Source: JACTMJ01 sp039812845 (GTDB taxonomy: Bacteria; Acidobacteriota; Terriglobia; Bryobacterales; Bryobacteraceae). From it: a DNA stretch of 64,000 bases. Shown here piece by piece: positions 15,554-24,413 of the stretch (positions within the stretch are counted from its first letter, which is position 1; each line of letters starts with the position of its first letter). Location: positions 1-64,000 of the forward strand of contig JBDIBK010000003.1 in NCBI GenBank assembly GCA_039812845.1, read 5' to 3'. The translations under genes were made by a program, and so were the position numbers. The notes under the pieces are model-generated. The model made no database searches, was not told where the DNA came from, and was given only the letters and a program-made list of their open reading frames with translations.

Positions 15554-16108
15554 ACACCCTCAAGATCATAGTGAAGACCCGCGAAGCATCTGGCATGGGC
15601 TGGCTTTCCGATCACGGGCGGCGTCGGAACGTTCGCGGTGCAAATCGCCAAGGCGTTTGGCGCGAAAGTGACAGGCGTCCGCGGAACGAAACATTGTGAG
15701 ATGGTTCACTCGATTGGCGCCGATTGCGTGCTTGACTACACGCGCACGGATTTTGCGAGTCACGGAGAGAAGTTCGACCCGATTTTGGCCGTGAACGGCG
15801 ACAGACCGATTTGAGACTACAGACGCACGCTCACTCCGGCAGGACGGTACGTGATGTGCGGGGGATCGAACCGCCAGTTGCTTGAGGCATTGTGCCTCGG
15901 TCCGCTGCTTTCGAGCGGCAAGCGGAAGTTTGGAAATCTGCTGGCGAAGCCCACCCAGCCGGACCTGCTGGTATTGAAGGATCTTGTTGAAACCGGAAAG
16001 GTCCGGCCCGCCATCGAGCGCCGCTGCCAACTGAACGAAGTGCCCGAGGCTATCCGTCACCTCGAAACCGGGCATGCGAGCGGAAAGCTGGTGGTTTTCA
16101 TCCGGTGA
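15550..16108 (+). pseudogene. Decayed zinc-type alcohol dehydrogenase/quinone oxidoreductase
   Basis: The first codons (MNTLKIIVKTREAS) match the N-terminus of NAD(P)-dependent alcohol dehydrogenases. The next recognisable part, ITGGVGTFAVQIAKAFG at 15611 in a different frame, belongs about 130 residues later, in the nucleotide-binding Rossmann fold. The frame is then interrupted by TGA at 15812-15814 within a conserved FDY segment, and continues to a normal C-terminal end (EAIRHLETGHASGKLVVFI). An internal deletion, a frameshift and a stop make it nonfunctional. It overlaps the end of the preceding gene by four bases. Confidence 0.8.
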
Positions 16109-16405
16109 TGACGTCCCCTCGCAATACGGGGCTGCCGCGCGGAGAAATGCGCGAGTTCCCTCTGTACGGCTGGGATCACTTACGGAACACAAGCGAAGCC
16201 GAAGATGATGGAAGCCCCAGGCAATTGCATTTGCCTCGCTGAATCTCCTCGGCAAAACAAGGAGACTCCGCTGCCCACCCTGGGATCGATGCACAGGATC
16301 GGCTTAGATTTCGAAGCGTTCCATCTCAGCCTCAAGAATGCCGACTTCGGCTGTCTTGGTCCAAGTTTCCGGCGCATTCGTCCCTCTGGAAACTCCGCCC
16401 CTCTT
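16109..16405. other. Intergenic stretch, nothing recognised
   Basis: Just under 300 bases between the dehydrogenase pseudogene and the convergent TAT-protein gene. A weak hairpin (CCCCTCGCAATACGGGG, near 16117) is the only structure seen. No repeat of the tRNA-Leu 3' end, which would mark an attachment site, is present. Confidence 0.35.
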
Positions 16406-17431
16406 TCACGCCCGCAAGATCTCGCGCACGAATTGGGCGGTCTGCCCGATCTGGTCGTTGTAGCGCTGGTAGAGGCCGATGATCATCGCGTCGTTCGGCT
16501 TGATGCCTTCGAGCGCCACCGTCATGCGTTCCTTCACCTGTTTCGGGGAGTTCACCGTGCGTCCCGCCGCCAGTACCTTGTACACCAGGCACGGCTTCTT
16601 GGTCCGCCGCACGGTGGCCAGCATCTTCGGCACGTCCGAAGGCAGATAAATTTCGCCCAGCGGCAATTCCCCGAGCATCTTCTCGAACACCGCTCGCGGC
16701 CGGATCAGGTAGTACAAAGAGGCCATGTAGTAGTCCACGTCCCAGCCCTTCTCCTCCGCGTACTCGATTTCCTCCGGGTTATGACAGGAAAGCCCCACCA
16801 TCGCGCCCGTGTCGCGGATGCGCTTGAGGTAGTCCTTGGATTTGTCGAACTGCCCGGCGTCCCACAGCCGGTTGGTGGCTCCGCCGTGCTGCGCGATGCC
16901 CATCGGCTTTAGCTTCGCCGCGCGCGCCGCCATCTCGGGCTTTTCGTTGAAATCGGGCCGGGAGAGCACCAGCAGTTGCAGCTTGCCTCCCTGCTCCTTG
17001 TATTTCAGCCAGTCCATTTCCAGGCGCTCGCTCCAACTCGCCTGCCACGTGTTCAACCCGCCGCGCTCCAGTTCCTTGAGGAACGCCAGCACGCGCTCCG
17101 TGGTGTGATACTCGCCCATCGTCGCGGAGAAAACGTAGTTGAAGTGCGAGTAGCCGTAGATGGGGTTGGCGCCCGCGATCAGGCGCGTGATGCGGTGTTT
17201 TCCGAAATCCGCCAGAGGGAGCAGCGGCCCCGCTTTGGCCTCGGGCATCGGCGCGCCAGCGGGCGTTGGCTGGGCCGCGGCGTAGTTTGCCGCCGCCAGG
17301 AAGCCCGCGACCGTGCCCCCGCCCTTCAGCAAATCTCGCCGCGCAAGCACGGTGTCGTCGGTGTGTTCGAGTTCCACCATCCCGTTGGTGCCGGGAGTGT
17401 AGGGAAAGGTTGCGCCGTCGTCGTGTTCCAT
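16406..17431 (-). CDS. TAT-exported TIM-barrel-like protein of unknown function
   Basis: Starting at the ATG at 17431 the protein has 341 residues. Near residue 32 there is a twin-arginine signal (ARRDLLKGGGTVAGFLAAANYAAAQ), so it is exported folded, possibly with a cofactor. The mature part begins LPLADFGKHRITRLIAGANP and alternates helices and strands in a way that fits a TIM barrel. ATMGEYHTTERVLAFLKEL and GLSCHNPEEIEYAEEKGWDVDYY are characteristic. Weak resemblance to aldo-keto-reductase-like proteins is the best guess. A later methionine at MVELEHTDD is an alternative start. Confidence 0.6.
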   Translation of the reverse strand: MEHDDGATFPYTPGTNGMVELEHTDDTVLARRDLLKGGGTVAGFLAAANYAAAQPTPAGAPMPEAKAGPLLPLADFGKHRITRLIAGANPIYGYSHFNYVFSATMGEYHTTERVLAFLKELERGGLNTWQASWSERLEMDWLKYKEQGGKLQLLVLSRPDFNEKPEMAARAAKLKPMGIAQHGGATNRLWDAGQFDKSKDYLKRIRDTGAMVGLSCHNPEEIEYAEEKGWDVDYYMASLYYLIRPRAVFEKMLGELPLGEIYLPSDVPKMLATVRRTKKPCLVYKVLAAGRTVNSPKQVKERMTVALEGIKPNDAMIIGLYQRYNDQIGQTAQFVREILRA

Positions 17432-17578
17432 ATCGCGGAGTATATCGGATCGCCTCCCCGATTCGAAGGCACATTGGGGCATCGTGCCAGAGGATCGTGT
17501 CGTAGCATCGCCTCCGGTTCGGAGAGTCCTCCGCGGAGCAAGCCCACCGGGTAAGCGGGAACGGGCGAAGTAGAGCCG

Positions 17579-18148
17579 TTATTCCACAGACAGATATTTT
17601 CGCAACACGGAGGCAGTTCGAGGCAGACCCTGTCGTTCCAGCGTATCCAGGTACTCAATCTCCGTCTTCGATGGATTCTTCAGGCTGAGGCGGTGATCCT
17701 GGGCGGCCTGAATGACTTCTTCCGGAGATTTGCGAACGAGGGAGAGGATGAATTTGTCCGGATGCTGGGCCTCGATACCAAACCGGCTAAGTTCGTTGCC
17801 GGGAAAGTCTTTCAGATTGGCGGTAACGATGACATTGGCGCGCCCGTGGATTGCGGCCGCCAGTACATGGCGGTCATTCTCGTCTGGCAGATGCAAGCCT
17901 GAGATGAGGCTTTCGTAGCCCGTGACGAGGCAACCGAGAGCGTGTTTGTTCATCAAGTCCCGCGTTCGCTCCAGTTGTTGTCGCGTAAGGTCGGGCCTCT
18001 TGTTCAGAAGATTGCCAATCCACTCCTCATGCACCTGGTTCGACCACCTCGCGGAAAACAGGCCGGTTAGGGCCCGGTGCATCAAGAAACTCCTCAGTTC
18101 CGCCGGGTACAGGACATTCGCGTCGTAAAAGACGGTGAGAGCCTCCAT
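17579..18148 (-). CDS. PIN-domain ribonuclease (toxin)
   Basis: The 189-residue protein starts with the PIN motif VFYDANVLYPAELR (first catalytic aspartate). ENDRHVLAAAIHGRANVIVTANLKDFP carries the other acidic residues and the final DFP. PIN toxins cleave structured RNA such as tRNA or rRNA and depend on Mg2+. The length exceeds VapC (about 130) and matches a longer PIN group with a C-terminal helical region (about 130-189). The gene starts nine bases after the upstream HTH gene, which is its probable antitoxin. Confidence 0.8.
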   Translation of the reverse strand: MEALTVFYDANVLYPAELRSFLMHRALTGLFSARWSNQVHEEWIGNLLNKRPDLTRQQLERTRDLMNKHALGCLVTGYESLISGLHLPDENDRHVLAAAIHGRANVIVTANLKDFPGNELSRFGIEAQHPDKFILSLVRKSPEEVIQAAQDHRLSLKNPSKTEIEYLDTLERQGLPRTASVLRKYLSVE

Positions 18149-18157
18149 GCGGCGATC

Positions 18158-18607
18158 CTATAGACCAAGCTCCTGATCATAGGCGGAGAGCTCCGCGAGT
18201 GCCGACTTCCGGGCTGCATCGTTCTTGCGTTTGAAAGCCACGACGGCATCAAATCGAACACGGCGGTGCGTCCCCGCTTTGCGAAACGCGATTTCACCCG
18301 TTTCCAGAAGTTGTATCAGGGTAGGCCGTGAAATCCCGAGCAAATCCGCAGCCTCCTGCGTCGTCAATTCGGCATGCATGGGAATCAGCGCAACTGCATT
18401 CCCTCTTGCCATTTCCTCCAGAACCCGCATTAGCATCCGCACCGCCGCGGGTGGAACCTGGATGGTCTGGTTCCGAATGTCGCCAAGAACCTGCAACGAT
18501 AGCGCGGCCCCAGAGTGGACATGCGGAGCGAGTGCGCGGCTTGTTTCCCTGGCCAGGATGACATCCGCCTCCGAAGGTGGGCCTGTGGCCGCGCGTGTGA
18601 GCGTCAT
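18158..18607 (-). CDS. Excisionase/MerR-type HTH antitoxin for the PIN toxin
   Basis: The 149-residue protein has an N-terminal part of unknown fold. From about residue 80 it has an excisionase-type helix-turn-helix: ELTTQEAADLLGISRPTLIQLLETGEIAFRKAGTHRRV. Proteins of this design are commonly the partner of long PIN toxins, and the pair is antitoxin-first here. Three CAATCG repeats just upstream are candidate binding sites for autoregulation. GGAGG lies 12 bases before the ATG, a longer spacing than usual. Confidence 0.75.
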   Translation of the reverse strand: MTLTRAATGPPSEADVILARETSRALAPHVHSGAALSLQVLGDIRNQTIQVPPAAVRMLMRVLEEMARGNAVALIPMHAELTTQEAADLLGISRPTLIQLLETGEIAFRKAGTHRRVRFDAVVAFKRKNDAARKSALAELSAYDQELGL

Positions 18608-18641
18608 GGTCGTGCCTGCCCTCCACCCTCAATCTGCCACA

Positions 18642-18675
18642 CAATCGATGCAAACGCAACCAATCGAAGCAATCG
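18642..18675 (-). promoter_or_regulatory. Three CAATCG repeats upstream of the PIN/HTH pair
   Basis: CAATCG occurs at 18642-18647, 18661-18666 and 18670-18675, within 70 bases of the antitoxin start. The clustering suggests an operator for the HTH antitoxin. This is inference from position only. Confidence 0.35.
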
Positions 18676-18985
18676 CAACCCTTGAGGCGGAATGAATGCT
18701 TGCCGCCCGCAGCGGCGCAGCGACCTCGCCGAGCCCATCCCCATTCCAAATTGTTAGAGCAAATCGCATCGCAAGACCTCGAATCCCCCTTTCCCCGGTG
18801 TGCTCGGCGATTCGCACGTGTCTGGCAAAAGGCTCCCCAAGCTCTCACATCTCCGGTATCCAAATGAAAAGGCATGCCTTACATTGCCTCAAGTGCATGG
18901 TTTCCCGCTTCGCTGCCAGACCTCAAGTCGCCCCGGCGACCCAGCCTCACCCTCAGCCCCTCATCTTCGGACAACCCGAGTAAAA
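18676..18985. other. Intergenic stretch, nothing recognised
   Basis: About 300 bases between the divergent PIN/HTH pair and the TetR gene have no convincing open frame. The regulatory signals seen lie at its two ends. Confidence 0.35.
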
Positions 18986-18991
18986 ACTCTC

Positions 18992-19020
18992 TTGACAGGA
19001 TTTCGATTCAAGCGCATAAT
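18992..19020 (+). promoter_or_regulatory. Consensus sigma70 promoter of the TetR-led locus, with flanking palindromes
   Basis: TTGACA (18992-18997) and CATAAT (19015-19020) have a perfect 17-base spacer. Two inverted repeats overlap or follow the promoter: TTCAAG (19007-19012) with CTTGAA (19032-19037), and TCAATT (19021-19026) with AATTGA (19049-19054). Either could be the TetR operator. Confidence 0.7.
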
Positions 19021-19075
19021 TCAATTGCTTACTTGAAGTCATCGCTTTAATTGATAAACGGATGTGAGGCCTGAG

Positions 19076-19726
19076 ATGGACACGGTGGAAACGGCTAGCA
19101 AGCCGACAACGGAACGGATCCTGGAGGCGGCGGAGGAATTGTTTGCCGCACGGGGCTTCCGGGGAACATCGCTCAAGGAGATTACCGAACTGGCGGAAGT
19201 GAACATCGCGGCCGTGAACTATCACTTTCGCTCCAAGGACGCGCTGGTTCGCGCCGTGTTTGAGCGCAGTTTCGAGCCGCTCAACGCGGAACGTTTGCGC
19301 ATGCTGGGAGAGGCTGAGAATGGCGGCGGACCGCTCACGCTGGAACGCGTGCTCCGCGCACTCTTTGAGCCGATGCTGCGAACCTGGCAGACGAACCGGA
19401 ACTTCATCCTGCTGGTCGGACGGCTGCAAAGCGAACCGGACGCGGATTTGGCTAACCATATTCACGGGCTTTATGCGCCACTCATCGAGCGCTTTCTCCG
19501 GGCAGCCGTGCGCGCGGCGCCGGACGTGCCGGAGACCGACCTGTTCTTCTGGATCCACTTTCTCTTCGGAGGCGTGGTCTATACGCTGCTCAACAGCCAG
19601 GACATGGAGAAGATGCACCCTGGCCAAAACCCCATCGACACTGCCGAGGCGTTCCTGCGGGATCTGATTGCATTCGGCACCGCGGGACTTCGTTCACGGA
19701 GCCAGTCACAACCCATAAGGAGTTAA
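19076..19726 (+). CDS. TetR-family transcriptional regulator
   Basis: Starting at the ATG at 19076 (GAGG six bases upstream) the protein has 216 residues. The TetR DNA-binding domain is at about 13-58: RILEAAEELFAARGFRGTSLKEITELAEVNIAAVNYHFRSKDAL. The C-terminal ligand domain carries the helical segment LFEPMLRTWQTNRNFILLVGRL and resembles the CerR/AcrR C-terminal type. It is the first gene of a co-oriented catabolic locus, five bases before the TonB receptor, and has a consensus promoter with palindromes. A role as ligand-responsive repressor of the locus is inferred. Confidence 0.85.
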   Translation: MDTVETASKPTTERILEAAEELFAARGFRGTSLKEITELAEVNIAAVNYHFRSKDALVRAVFERSFEPLNAERLRMLGEAENGGGPLTLERVLRALFEPMLRTWQTNRNFILLVGRLQSEPDADLANHIHGLYAPLIERFLRAAVRAAPDVPETDLFFWIHFLFGGVVYTLLNSQDMEKMHPGQNPIDTAEAFLRDLIAFGTAGLRSRSQSQPIRS

Positions 19727-19731
19727 CCAAA

Positions 19732-22700
19732 ATGGTTCCCCATTTCCTTCGTCTCGCTCCACGCCGGTATGGGCTGGCCATACTGGCTCTGCTGATGTTC
19801 TTCACGCTTCCGATGCGCGCACAGGAATACCGGGCTAAAGTGCAAGGCGTCGTGATGGATCCCAGCCAGGCGGCGGTGCCCGGGGCCAGGGTAACGCTCA
19901 CCAACCGGAATACGGGAGTATCCGCCAGCGCGGAATCCGACGTGCAGGGCCGTTACAGTTTCGATCTCGTGACTCCCGGCGTCTATCAGCTTCAAGCGGA
20001 GGCCGACGGATTCGAGCCGTACGTGGTGAGCGATATCCAGGTTCAGGTACGGGCCGATATTACCATTGACCCCAAACTCCAGTTGCAAGGCACGGCCACC
20101 TCAGTCACCGTGACGGGCACAGCCACGGTCCTGACCCTCAATACGAGTTCGGTCGATATGACCATCAACCAGACCATGCTCAAGGAGTTGCCGGTGATGG
20201 CGCGCAACCCCTTCCAACTCGCGACGCTGGACCCTCTGGTGGTCAACAAGTACACCGGCGCTTACGCCTCCGCGAACGCCAACCCCTTCTTCATGTGGTC
20301 TTCGAGCACGATCGACGTGGGGGGCAGCAATGCGCGCCAGAACGATCTCTATGTGGACGGGACGCCGGTGCAGATCGGCCCCAAGGGTTCGTACACACCT
20401 CCCATGGATGCCGTGCAGGAGTTCAGCGTGCAGCAAAACAGCGTGGATGCCGAGTATGGGCACAGCGCGGGCGGCATTCTGAGCGTGGGCATGAAATCGG
20501 GAACGAACGAGTTCCACGGAACGGCGTACTATTTCGGCCGCAATCCTGCGCTGAACGCCGCGGTGAACTCGATCACGCACGAGACCAGCACGTCGCGCAA
20601 CCACATCTGGGGCGGCACTCTGGGCAATCCGATTGTCCGGAACAAGCTCTTTGCATTCACTTCCTACGAACAGTGGAAGATGAATGAGCCGCTCAACAAC
20701 CTCTTCACCCTGCCGACGGACCTCGAACGCACCGGTGACTTCTCAAAATCGCTGAATGCCATCGGCGGATTGCAGTTGATCTACGATCCCTGGTCCACCA
20801 CCGTGAATCCGGTGACGGGCAGCGTCTATCGCGCACCCTTTGCGGGAAATATCATCCCGTCCGGCAAACTGGATCCGACCGCGGTGCGGTTCATGCGGGA
20901 CATCTGGAGCCCGAATAATCCGGGCGATTCCCTGATGGGCCTGCAGAACTTCAAGAAGACGTTCCCCATGCGGACCAAGTACATCAACTTCAGCGAGCGG
21001 GTGGATTGGAACCCCAGCGATTCCTGGCGCCTCTTTGGCCGCTTGAGCTTCGTGAATACCGACCTCGCACCCGAGAGGTATTCGGGCTCCGTGGCCCAGC
21101 GCGACGCGAACGGGGGCGTGATGGACAACCGCAACTTCGCGGCGGACGCCGTCTGGGTGAAAGATCCGCGCACCATCTTCAGCTTCCGCTTTGGGTATGC
21201 CAGTCTTTCAGACAACTATGCTTCCCCGCCCTCTGAAATCACGGAGCAGCAACTGACGGAGTTCTGGCCGAACAACCCCTGGTACAAGCCCTATCTCAAG
21301 GACCTGCCCAAGCTGTACTATCCGGCACTCTATGTGGGTGACGCCGTTTTCGGCCAAGACCTCTACTGGCTGCAGACTCCCCGGCATTACAGCGGCCACG
21401 CCAGCGTGCGCCGCTCCCAAGGCTCGCACGACCTCAAGGCCGGGCTGGAAACGCGCTTCCATTTCGGAAAGGTTCACTTGCCGAATCTGATGGGCTTCGG
21501 ATTCTCGCCCAACCCCACCGCGAACACGTTCCAGAATCCGAACTGGGGCCTGACCGGAGATTCCTGGGCCACTTTCCTGGTGGGTGCGCCGGAAGCGGCC
21601 GCCGCTTCCTACATTGCCCCGCAGGACAACCGGGTCAACTTCTACAGTCTCTACTTCCAGGACGACTTCAAGCTGGGCCGGCGCGTGACGCTGAATCTCG
21701 GATTGCGCTATGAGTACGAGACCGCGCCGCTCGATCCCGACAACCGCCTCACGCGTATGCTGGACCTCACGGATCCGATTCCGGAGATGCAGGCGAACGC
21801 TCCCCAGTTTCATCCGCTGGTGCAGCAGATGTTCGGGAAGCCGTTCACGTTCAACGGAGCGTTCCATTTCACGGACAGCGATCACCCCCGCAAGTACGAT
21901 GCGAACCCGCACGTGTTTCTGCCCAGGATCGGCGCGACCTTCCGCGTGAACGACCGCACGTCGCTGCGAGCCGGGTGGGCGCGCTTCGTGGTTCCGCCTC
22001 TGGTGGTGAGCAAGACCATCACGGATGACCCCGGCTTCTATGGCTTCAGCCAGTCCACCTTCCTGCCGCCGGAGATTCTGGGCGTCCCCGGAGCGCCTCT
22101 GAACAAGCCGTTCCCCACGCTGCTCGACCCCCCCGGGAAGGCTTATGGGCGCTACACCCAGCTTGGCGATTCCGTCACCTGGGACAGCCCGACGTTCCGG
22201 ACCGGCGTGAACGACCGGCTGAATTTTTCATTCCAGCGTCTGCTTGGTTCCGGCATTCTCGCGGAAGCGAGCTATTTCCTGAACATTGGGCGAGGATTGC
22301 CCTACAACAAGAACTTCAACCTGATGGATCCGCAACTGCTTTACACCTACAAGGCCGCGGCGGAGCAGGGCGCGCCGAACCCATTCTTCGGCGCGTACCC
22401 GGTGGAGAAGTTTCCCGGCCTGTTGCGGAACTATCCCTACGTGCCGGCCACCTACCAACTGCGCCCGTATCCGCAGTATCTCGACCTGATTCAGCGCAAT
22501 ACGCCAGGCATCGAGGACCGCTATCACGCGCTCTCCATCAGCTTGCGCAAACAGTTCAGCCAGGGCTACCAGTTCATGTGGAACTATGGCTACGTCCGGC
22601 AAAGAACGGGCGCGTTTTTCAACGATCTCGACGAGTACGCGGACCGCTTCACCATGATGGAGAGCAGGGAGCCTCGCCACAGAACCTCTCTCGCCGCAAC

Positions 22701-23178
22701 GGTCGATCTGCCCTTCGGCAAGGGCCGCAAGTTCGGGCCAACCATGCCTAAAGCGATGGAACTCCTGGCCGGAGGGTGGTCCGTGAGCCCGGTGTGGAAG
22801 TTCAGTTCAGGTGAGTATCTGCGCTTCGGGCCGGCGCTCGTCAGCGGAAACGATCCGTCGATCGAGAATCCTGGACGAGAGCGTTACTTCGATACGAGCA
22901 TGTTCCAACTGCTGCCGCCCTACACGCCAAGAACGAACCCGTGGCAATACGACGGCGTCAAGGGATCTCCCAACTGGAACATCGATGTGAGCGTCGCCAA
23001 GTATTTTCCGTTGCACGAAGACATCCGCATCGAGCTTCGGATGGAAGCGTACAACCTCACCAACAGCTTTATCCCGGGCCTGCCGGTGATGGATGTGGGG
23101 AACCCGCAGTTCGGCCGCTCCGTAACCCAGGCCAACCTGGGCCGCCAGATGCAGTATACATTGCGGCTGCACTTCTGA
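19732..23178 (+). CDS. Giant TonB-dependent receptor (Oar type) of the catabolic locus
   Basis: The 1148-residue protein has a signal peptide ending MRAQ, and a CarboxypepD_reg-like domain at about 30-110 (VQGVVMDPSQAAVPGARVTL). The plug is at about 115-230 (DLYVDGTPVQIG, DAVQEFSVQQNSVDAEYG, SAGGILSVGMKSG). A beta-barrel ends in LGRQMQYTLRLHF with the terminal Phe expected of outer-membrane barrels. It would import the substrate that the downstream enzymes degrade. AAGGAGTTAACCAAA gives a good ribosome site, and the gene is coupled closely to tetR. Confidence 0.9.
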   Translation: MVPHFLRLAPRRYGLAILALLMFFTLPMRAQEYRAKVQGVVMDPSQAAVPGARVTLTNRNTGVSASAESDVQGRYSFDLVTPGVYQLQAEADGFEPYVVSDIQVQVRADITIDPKLQLQGTATSVTVTGTATVLTLNTSSVDMTINQTMLKELPVMARNPFQLATLDPLVVNKYTGAYASANANPFFMWSSSTIDVGGSNARQNDLYVDGTPVQIGPKGSYTPPMDAVQEFSVQQNSVDAEYGHSAGGILSVGMKSGTNEFHGTAYYFGRNPALNAAVNSITHETSTSRNHIWGGTLGNPIVRNKLFAFTSYEQWKMNEPLNNLFTLPTDLERTGDFSKSLNAIGGLQLIYDPWSTTVNPVTGSVYRAPFAGNIIPSGKLDPTAVRFMRDIWSPNNPGDSLMGLQNFKKTFPMRTKYINFSERVDWNPSDSWRLFGRLSFVNTDLAPERYSGSVAQRDANGGVMDNRNFAADAVWVKDPRTIFSFRFGYASLSDNYASPPSEITEQQLTEFWPNNPWYKPYLKDLPKLYYPALYVGDAVFGQDLYWLQTPRHYSGHASVRRSQGSHDLKAGLETRFHFGKVHLPNLMGFGFSPNPTANTFQNPNWGLTGDSWATFLVGAPEAAAASYIAPQDNRVNFYSLYFQDDFKLGRRVTLNLGLRYEYETAPLDPDNRLTRMLDLTDPIPEMQANAPQFHPLVQQMFGKPFTFNGAFHFTDSDHPRKYDANPHVFLPRIGATFRVNDRTSLRAGWARFVVPPLVVSKTITDDPGFYGFSQSTFLPPEILGVPGAPLNKPFPTLLDPPGKAYGRYTQLGDSVTWDSPTFRTGVNDRLNFSFQRLLGSGILAEASYFLNIGRGLPYNKNFNLMDPQLLYTYKAAAEQGAPNPFFGAYPVEKFPGLLRNYPYVPATYQLRPYPQYLDLIQRNTPGIEDRYHALSISLRKQFSQGYQFMWNYGYVRQRTGAFFNDLDEYADRFTMMESREPRHRTSLAATVDLPFGKGRKFGPTMPKAMELLAGGWSVSPVWKFSSGEYLRFGPALVSGNDPSIENPGRERYFDTSMFQLLPPYTPRTNPWQYDGVKGSPNWNIDVSVAKYFPLHEDIRIELRMEAYNLTNSFIPGLPVMDVGNPQFGRSVTQANLGRQMQYTLRLHF

Positions 23179-23265
23179 GATCCGCACCGGGGCGTGGCAC
23201 TCCACCGCGCTCCGGCGCTTTCTCTATCCAGTTGACTAGCCACAAACATCGAGGAGAATTGCAGG

Positions 23266-24411
23266 ATGTCGAGACGCACCCAGCGACCCGCGAAATGGCT
23301 GCCCGCCACGATTCTGGCCCTCGCGCTTGGGACGCCGCTGCTGGCGCAAGCACCGGCACCGCCCGCGCAGGGGCTGTTCGGAATCGCCTCCCTGCCCGAA
23401 CTCCGGGAGGCGGAAACCCGCTCCATCTCGGCTGAAAACCCCACGGGAGAACGGGGTGGAGGGGCGCGGATGGCGCCCACACCGCTGAGCGACGCATCCG
23501 ACCTCGGCACCGGATGGAAGGTAAGCCCGGACATCGTCCTTCCGCGGCGGAGAACCGTGACCATCGCGGATATCGAGGGGCCGGGTGTGATTCAGCACAT
23601 CTGGATCACCGTTCACGAGGCCGCTTACCGCGATGCGGTCTTTCGGGTGTACTGGGACGGGGAGACGGAGCCTTCCATTGAATCCCCGCTCGGCGATTTC
23701 TTCGCCAACGCGCACGGAATGCGCTATCCGGTGAACTCGATGATGATGGCCGTCAACCCGAGCGGCGGCTTCAATTCCTACTGGCCGATGCCGTTTCGAA
23801 AGCGCGCGCGGATCACGGTGGAGAATCAGCGGCCGGAGGACATCCCCGGCTTCTTCTACCAGATCACCTATTCCCTCGAACCCGTCCCGGAGAACGCCGC
23901 CTACTTCCACGCGTCCTGGCGGCGATCCCTCACCACCCGCGAGCACCCCGAGCACACGATCATCGACGGCATCGAGGGCCGCGGCCACTACGTGGGCACC
24001 TTCATCGGATGGGAGCAGCTTTCCAACGGCTGGTGGGGAGAGGGGGAGGTGAAATTCTACCTGGACGGCGACGGTGAGTTCCCCACGATCTGCTACACCG
24101 GAACGGAAGACTATTTCGGCGGTGCCTGGAACTTCGGCGACACCACATTCTCAACGCCCTTCCTGGGTTACCCGCTCTTCCACAAGCCCGCGGGGCAGAT
24201 TCCCAAACACGCCATCTACCGATGGCATGTGCCAGATCCGATCCGGTTCAAGAAGAACCTGCGCGTCACCATCCAGGCCCTGGGCCACTGGCCGAACACG
24301 AAGTTTCAACCCCTGACGGACGATATTTCGTCGGTTGCCTATTGGTATCAGACCGAGCCGCACAAACCGTTCCCCGCGCTGCCGCCGCGAGAAGCGCGCT
24401 TCCCGAGGTAG
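23266..24411 (+). CDS. DUF2961/GH172-family glycoside hydrolase, exported
   Basis: The 381-residue protein begins with a signal peptide (LPATILALALGTPLLAQ). The DUF2961 pattern is clear: SFPELR-like LPELREAETRS, IEGPGVIQHIWITV, YWDGETEPSIESPLGDFF, WPMPFRKRARI, then EVKFYLDGDGEFPTIC and TGTEDYFGGAW. The last two carry glutamates at about the separation expected of the catalytic pair. Characterised members (GH172) act on alpha-D-fructofuranose and D-arabinofuranose linkages. The gene follows the receptor and precedes an amidohydrolase with two bases between, suggesting a periplasmic degradation pathway. The substrate is not known. Confidence 0.85.
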   Translation: MSRRTQRPAKWLPATILALALGTPLLAQAPAPPAQGLFGIASLPELREAETRSISAENPTGERGGGARMAPTPLSDASDLGTGWKVSPDIVLPRRRTVTIADIEGPGVIQHIWITVHEAAYRDAVFRVYWDGETEPSIESPLGDFFANAHGMRYPVNSMMMAVNPSGGFNSYWPMPFRKRARITVENQRPEDIPGFFYQITYSLEPVPENAAYFHASWRRSLTTREHPEHTIIDGIEGRGHYVGTFIGWEQLSNGWWGEGEVKFYLDGDGEFPTICYTGTEDYFGGAWNFGDTTFSTPFLGYPLFHKPAGQIPKHAIYRWHVPDPIRFKKNLRVTIQALGHWPNTKFQPLTDDISSVAYWYQTEPHKPFPALPPREARFPR

Positions 24412-24413
24412 CC

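Noticed and set aside
13349..19063. Direct repeat of the tRNA-Leu 3' end as a right attachment site, and an integrase gene
   Set aside because: No matching repeat and no integrase-like frame were seen in the interval, so the island claim remains inference.
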